Below are positions 29,536 through 33,220 of a stretch of 33,220 bases of DNA, piece after piece (within the stretch, counting starts at the first letter, position 1; every line of letters begins with the position of its first letter). This DNA comes from a virus. The notes under the pieces were generated by a model. The model was given only the letters and a program-made list of their open reading frames with translations, had not been told where the DNA came from and ran no database searches. The stretch lies in IMG/VR virus record IMGVR_UViG_3300027721_000048, positions 1 through 33,220 of that record; one strand, 5' to 3'. The position numbers and the translations under genes are program-made.

Positions 29536-30929
29536 TATTTGACCTCATAAACTGCTTCAGGATTTTCAGGGTCAATTGTTGAAATCTGTTGCAATTGACT
29601 TGAAGGCAAACCAGTGTGCTTCATATCAGGCAAGCCAACTGCCTGTGTTACCGCTGCTGGGTCAAAGCCAACTTGAATCAATGCTGCAGCAATTTCGGTG
29701 CGTAGCTTGAGGCCAACATCCTTAGCATCTGAAGCATCAATGTTTTGTAGTGGCACACGGTACTGATCGCCACTTTCAATTGGTGCCATATCTTCGTAAG
29801 CGTGAACATCGTTGAGTGAAAGGAATCCTTCACGCAATCCCTTTGTGTAAGCATCGTAGCGCTCGTTTGTTGTACCGCGTAGCAGTGCATCAAGGTTAAA
29901 GCGAATGAATCCGTCAGGTTCAGGTAGCAATGTTGAAAGTGATTGCTCAATTCGCTCCAAGATTGGGCGCAATGAATACTGAACGAATGAAAGGTTTTGT
30001 GCTTCAACAGATGCAAATGACATTGCACCCGCTACTGGATGGCCAAGAAGTGCCAATGGAACGCGGTAAATGCGAGCAATTTCTTCCACACTAAAACGGC
30101 GAGTGTCTAGCAACTGCGCATCTTGGGCGTTAATCTGTAGCGGCTTGAAGGCTGCACCGCCTGAAAGTATGCCGATCTTGCCAGCGCGGTATGGGCCAGT
30201 GTGGGTAAGGTTCCAATCACGGCCAATGTCTGATGCCTGTTCTTCGGTTAACTCACCTGGTACTTCAATCACACCGCCAGGGTTTGCGGCGTTGCCAAAG
30301 TATGAGGCGGCATAAACATCGGCTGCCATAGCCGCGCCAAGTGTGGTGCGGCAGGCGGCGATTGGTGAAAGGCCGTAGCGCTGACCTGGTAAGCGAAAAT
30401 CAGGGATATGCAAAAGTTCTTTATCTGTTAGGCGTTCTTCATATACGCCTTGTGTATCTCTAACCTTTACATAATAGATTAAAGGCTCACCTGCGCGTGG
30501 GCGTTCAATGCGCACACCGATTGGGTCAAGCACATATAGCTCTTGAACATCGCCCATATCATCGCGCACTGTCAAGATGTAAGCGTTGCCTTCAAGTTTG
30601 AATGAGGTAACAATCTGCTCGTAAAACTCAAGGCGTGTTGTTTCAGGGTTTGGTCGTGTAACCCACGCTGGTTGATCGCCATAAACTGTTGTGTATGAAA
30701 GGCGCTCGCGGTCACGGCGCACATAAGCACCAACTGGTAATGAACTTATTGTATCTGACAATAGGCGCACGCAGGAATAAACCGTGGACATACGAATTGC
30801 AGTTTCTGAATCTACAGTTACGCCAGCAAGAGATTGGAATTGTGGACGGCCTGGAATCAGTGGCTCGACATATTGATTGTTGGCAGATCGCTTAGAACCT
30901 GACCCCGCCAAACGCTTTGATAAACTCAT
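29535..30929 (-). CDS. Portal protein, HK97 type
   Basis: The 464-residue protein includes TVYSCVRLLSDTISSLPVGAYVR, the helix that begins SPP1/HK97-type portals, NAYILTVRD, ELYVLDPIGVRI, LLHIPDF and LDTRRFSVEEIARIYRVPLALLG, all typical of Phage_portal. It is the dodecameric ring at the head vertex through which DNA passes. It is one base overlapped with both the small membrane protein and the protease. Confidence 0.95.
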   Translation of the reverse strand: MSLSKRLAGSGSKRSANNQYVEPLIPGRPQFQSLAGVTVDSETAIRMSTVYSCVRLLSDTISSLPVGAYVRRDRERLSYTTVYGDQPAWVTRPNPETTRLEFYEQIVTSFKLEGNAYILTVRDDMGDVQELYVLDPIGVRIERPRAGEPLIYYVKVRDTQGVYEERLTDKELLHIPDFRLPGQRYGLSPIAACRTTLGAAMAADVYAASYFGNAANPGGVIEVPGELTEEQASDIGRDWNLTHTGPYRAGKIGILSGGAAFKPLQINAQDAQLLDTRRFSVEEIARIYRVPLALLGHPVAGAMSFASVEAQNLSFVQYSLRPILERIEQSLSTLLPEPDGFIRFNLDALLRGTTNERYDAYTKGLREGFLSLNDVHAYEDMAPIESGDQYRVPLQNIDASDAKDVGLKLRTEIAAALIQVGFDPAAVTQAVGLPDMKHTGLPSSQLQQISTIDPENPEAVYEVK

Positions 30930-31069
30930 TAGTTAGCCTTCTCTGTAATCCATACTAGAAAAACACCTGCAACAATTAAAGCTAATGGCACTGAAATCAT
31001 TGCAAGGCCAGTTGTTGCAAGCGTTACGCCCACAACTTCAACTGCAATTGATAGATCAATCTTCTTCAT
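30929..31069 (-). CDS. Small membrane protein before portal (46 aa)
   Basis: This ORF has a hydrophobic stretch (IAVEVVGVTLATTGLAMISVPLALIVAGVFLVWI) long enough for one or two membrane passes, and ends TEKAN. It fits between terL (8 bp) and portal (TAATG overlap). Tiny membrane proteins at this place occur in several actinophages; function is unknown. Confidence 0.65.
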   Translation of the reverse strand: MKKIDLSIAVEVVGVTLATTGLAMISVPLALIVAGVFLVWITEKAN

Positions 31070-31077
31070 TATGCTCC

Positions 31078-32607
31078 CTATACCTGAATTGAAAAGAATC
31101 TTGCAACTGGTGCTGGCGGTTCGGCTGGTTGAGTAGCGCGATCATAGCCAAAGATTGAAGCAACTGCGGCATCCACCTTGCGGCGGCTACTTGCTTTTGC
31201 AACCATCACACCACGGCTAGATTGTTTTGTTACGCAGTTTGCAACATGGCGTGCAAGTCGTTCATCTCCATCGTGGGTGAATGATTCATTCACAACGGCT
31301 TCGTAGAACTTTTGTGTTGCGGGTACCATATTTGCAGCACTGTTGGGGTAACTAACAACTGGCAAGCCTTCTTCATCAAGAACCATAAAAGTTCGTTGCC
31401 ATCGTGCGGGGTCGAATACGATTTCTCTAACATTGAATCGTTCATCTCTGAATGTGCTAACAATCGTTTCTTCAACCTCTGCAACTGGGATGTGCCAACC
31501 TTGTTCAGCATCATCGGGGCGTTCCCATAATCCAACAACCATCAGGTGAGGCTTTTCGCCACCCAATAACCACATCACTAGCGCGGTTGAGTCGTTTGAA
31601 AACGCACCATCAAAAGCCAAAATAACTTCTTCGCCAGGTTCAGGAAATCTATCTGTGTCTTTCAGCGCTTCCCACGCACCTGTTGGCAACCATGCAACTG
31701 AAGTATTTACCCAACAGTTGAGGCGCTTGGTTCTAAATTCAGCTTCAGGCGTGCGAAGAACTGCCGATTGCATTTCTTCTTTGTCAAGCAAATCATCATA
31801 ACCTGGGTTTGCCTCAAGCCAATTTGATTCGTCACGGTGATCGGTTTCAGGTTGTGTTGGCTCCCACCACGAAAAGAAAAATGATGGGTCTTTCTTCTCA
31901 CCCTTTACAACCTGTTGGCCGTATTGGTAAAGCGAGTAACACAATGAATCTTGGCCGTTGCTCTGTGTCTTAACACCTGCAGTTGTGATGCCAAGAAGAA
32001 GTGAGTCGGCTCTAGCACCACCAGCAAGGCTAAGCACATTCCAAAGTTCCCACGAAGGTTGGGCGTGAACCTCATCAAAGATTACAAGCGGTGAAGGGTT
32101 AAGGCCTTCTTTAGAATAAGCCTCTGCGGAAAGTACGCGGTACACGCTGCCTTTATCTTTGAACTCAATGGCATCGCGGTAAAGCGTGAACATTGATGAT
32201 AGTTCTTCATCAAGTTCAATCATTCGCTTGGCAGTACCAAACACAATGCGTGCCTGGTCGCGGTCTGCCGCGCAAGAATAAATCTCTGAACCATTGCCGC
32301 CAAGTGTTAAACCAGCCAAGCCCATTGATGCTGCCAAAGCTGATTTGCCATTCTTGCGTGACATTCCGATTAGGGCAGTGCGGTGTCTGAATCTGCCATC
32401 TTCACGGCGGGCAAGAGTGTGCTTCAATAATTCCTTTTGCCATCCGCGCAGTTCAATTAACTTACCTGCAGGGGATGCAACAGAATCCTTTGTTACTCGA
32501 CAAACGGCTTCGGCAAAGTTTGCATATAACTCGCCATCGCCACGAAGCTGATCTTCAATTGGTACTTCAGTTAACCAGCGCGGTGGCCATCCAGAGATGT
32601 CAGACAT
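31078..32607 (-). CDS. Terminase large subunit
   Basis: The 509-residue protein has an ATPase with Walker A-like GMSRKNGKS (81-89) and Walker B LVIFDE (174-179), followed by the coupling motif GITTAG, and a nuclease domain beginning ILAFDGAF with D333, then FDPARW. It matches HK97-like TerL (Terminase_1). It cuts concatemers and pumps DNA into the prohead through the portal. It overlaps terS by 8 bp. Confidence 0.95.
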   Translation of the reverse strand: MSDISGWPPRWLTEVPIEDQLRGDGELYANFAEAVCRVTKDSVASPAGKLIELRGWQKELLKHTLARREDGRFRHRTALIGMSRKNGKSALAASMGLAGLTLGGNGSEIYSCAADRDQARIVFGTAKRMIELDEELSSMFTLYRDAIEFKDKGSVYRVLSAEAYSKEGLNPSPLVIFDEVHAQPSWELWNVLSLAGGARADSLLLGITTAGVKTQSNGQDSLCYSLYQYGQQVVKGEKKDPSFFFSWWEPTQPETDHRDESNWLEANPGYDDLLDKEEMQSAVLRTPEAEFRTKRLNCWVNTSVAWLPTGAWEALKDTDRFPEPGEEVILAFDGAFSNDSTALVMWLLGGEKPHLMVVGLWERPDDAEQGWHIPVAEVEETIVSTFRDERFNVREIVFDPARWQRTFMVLDEEGLPVVSYPNSAANMVPATQKFYEAVVNESFTHDGDERLARHVANCVTKQSSRGVMVAKASSRRKVDAAVASIFGYDRATQPAEPPAPVARFFSIQV

Positions 32608-33061
32608 TCTTCTTTTGCTGCTCTAACAACTGGGCCAACTTGCCCTTAGCCGTTACTTCAGCAACCCCCAACTTACTGCGATCAATTGGCGTTAAGCCAA
32701 GCAATGAAAGCAATTTAATAATGTCACCTTCAACGGTGTTTAACATTCCGAACAAAGGGTTCGCGTATGCGTAACCCTTGTCGGTGTAAAGAACAAAATC
32801 TGATTGAGCCATCTTTGCTTGTAGCTCGTACTTCTTGTCCATCTTCTCACAAAGTTCAATCAGCAACTTACTATCACTGGTTGCAATCCACGGTGCCATC
32901 TCGCGCACATCTGCCCACAATTTCTTGCCAGCATCGCTAAGGTGCAATGGCGCATCGCTTTTAATTTGTGGCAGTGCAATCACATTCTTTAGATCAGGCA
33001 GTTTTTGTTTGCCTGGGTTTCCGTTCTTGCGTTTAACTTCATTCGGTTTTGCTGCGCTCAC
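32600..33061 (-). CDS. Terminase small subunit, P27 family
   Basis: The 153-residue protein starts at GTG and contains KLPDLKNVIALP, LSDAGKKLWADVREMAPW, FGMLNTVEGDIIKLLSLLGLTPIDRSKLG. The end LGLTPxxRsxLG is the P27-type TerS hallmark. TerS finds the packaging site, usually close to its own gene; here the 10-bp iterons at 33141-33180 are right upstream. Confidence 0.85.
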   Translation of the reverse strand: MSAAKPNEVKRKNGNPGKQKLPDLKNVIALPQIKSDAPLHLSDAGKKLWADVREMAPWIATSDSKLLIELCEKMDKKYELQAKMAQSDFVLYTDKGYAYANPLFGMLNTVEGDIIKLLSLLGLTPIDRSKLGVAEVTAKGKLAQLLEQQKKNV

Positions 33062-33080
33062 TTGTTTCCATTTCGCTCAG

Positions 33081-33104
33081 GAATCTAACGCCCCCGTTAG
33101 TTTC
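33081..33104 (-). promoter_or_regulatory. Hairpin upstream of terS
   Basis: CTAACG-CCCC-CGTTAG (33085-33100) is a perfect 6-bp stem, extended on both sides past one mismatch (GAA/TTC). It lies 20 bp before the terS GTG in the leader. It could be part of the packaging site or a leader control structure. Confidence 0.4.
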
Positions 33105-33140
33105 GATTACCTTGCTTTTTCAAATTCGGACATTTCAGAC

Positions 33141-33180
33141 AAACCAGTTCAAACCAGTTCAAACCAGTTCAAACCAGTTC
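33141..33180. repeat. Four tandem AAACCAGTTC iterons, candidate terminase-binding site
   Basis: AAACCAGTTC occurs four times head to tail without variation, followed by AAACC of a fifth copy. Ten-bp spacing puts all copies on one helix face. It is 80 bp upstream of terS and 40 bp from the window end, with no ORF over it. Iterons at this place are recognised by TerS in several phages, which makes a cosB/pac role likely. Confidence 0.75.
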
Positions 33181-33220
33181 AAACCCGCCACACCCCACAC
33201 TTCGGCAACCTGCGTTTGCA

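Noticed and set aside
1-33220. Search for integrase, excisionase, repressor or att sites
   Set aside because: No tyrosine or serine recombinase motif or CI-like HTH repressor seen; the RHH and WhiB proteins alone do not indicate lysogeny.

Overview
The window reads as a complete or nearly complete genome of a tailed, siphovirus-type bacteriophage of an actinobacterium. Evidence for the virus: an HK97-type head module (small and large terminase, portal, S78 protease, major capsid protein), a tail module with a frameshifted assembly chaperone and a 499-residue tape measure, and a holin/endolysin cassette. Evidence for the host: a WhiB-family Fe-S regulator (known from actinobacteria and their phages), an r1t-like holin, an M15-type endolysin and a proteasome-like Ntn hydrolase. 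The AT-leaning composition, judged by eye, would suit freshwater Nanopelagicales (acI) hosts, but that is inference. No integrase, repressor or excisionase was seen, so a lytic lifestyle is likely.

Layout. Nearly all genes lie on the minus strand. A divergent control region at about 11.55-11.75 kb splits the map. (1) Leftward from 11.54 to 1.15 kb is the presumed early and replication operon: proteasome-like peptidase, PD-(D/E)XK nuclease, WhiB-HTH protein, exported lysozyme-like protein, Cas4/RecB-type nuclease with a small partner, SSB-like protein, a tRNA-like element, an FmdB-like zinc ribbon, two DNA methyltransferases, a prim-pol/helicase, an HNH nuclease and two zinc-containing proteins, one with an HTH. 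(2) Rightward from 11.75 to 12.58 kb is a cassette of five very small genes closed by a bidirectional terminator. (3) A candidate promoter at about 1.12 kb probably starts the late transcription unit: two small genes, endonuclease VII, HNH nuclease, then across the window ends into terS, terL, a small membrane protein, portal, protease, capsid, glycosyltransferase, connectors, two paralogous tail-tube proteins, chaperone G/GT, tape measure, tail tip proteins, S74 fibre, lysis genes, a 1162-residue collagen-like fibre, a second glycosyltransferase and a DUF6378-like protein.

The HNH gene at the far left and terS at the far right are adjacent if the molecule is circularised, giving the usual HNH-terS-terL order. 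The window ends therefore probably mark the packaging (cos or pac) region or an assembly break inside it. That junction carries four perfect 10-bp iterons, a hairpin and repeated GGGTATAAA boxes.

Most notable observations: a phage proteasome/HslV-like protease with an intact Thr1-Asp17-Lys catalytic set and a 5'-terminal mRNA hairpin; a lysozyme-like protein apparently initiated at ATT behind a perfect AAGGAG; a WhiB-HTH fusion; a degenerate tRNA-like element with an abnormal anticodon loop; a -1 frameshift in the tail chaperone; an identical 14-bp hairpin presenting a GGGG tetraloop just before both glycosyltransferase genes; and a recurrent GGGGG-type ribosome binding site.
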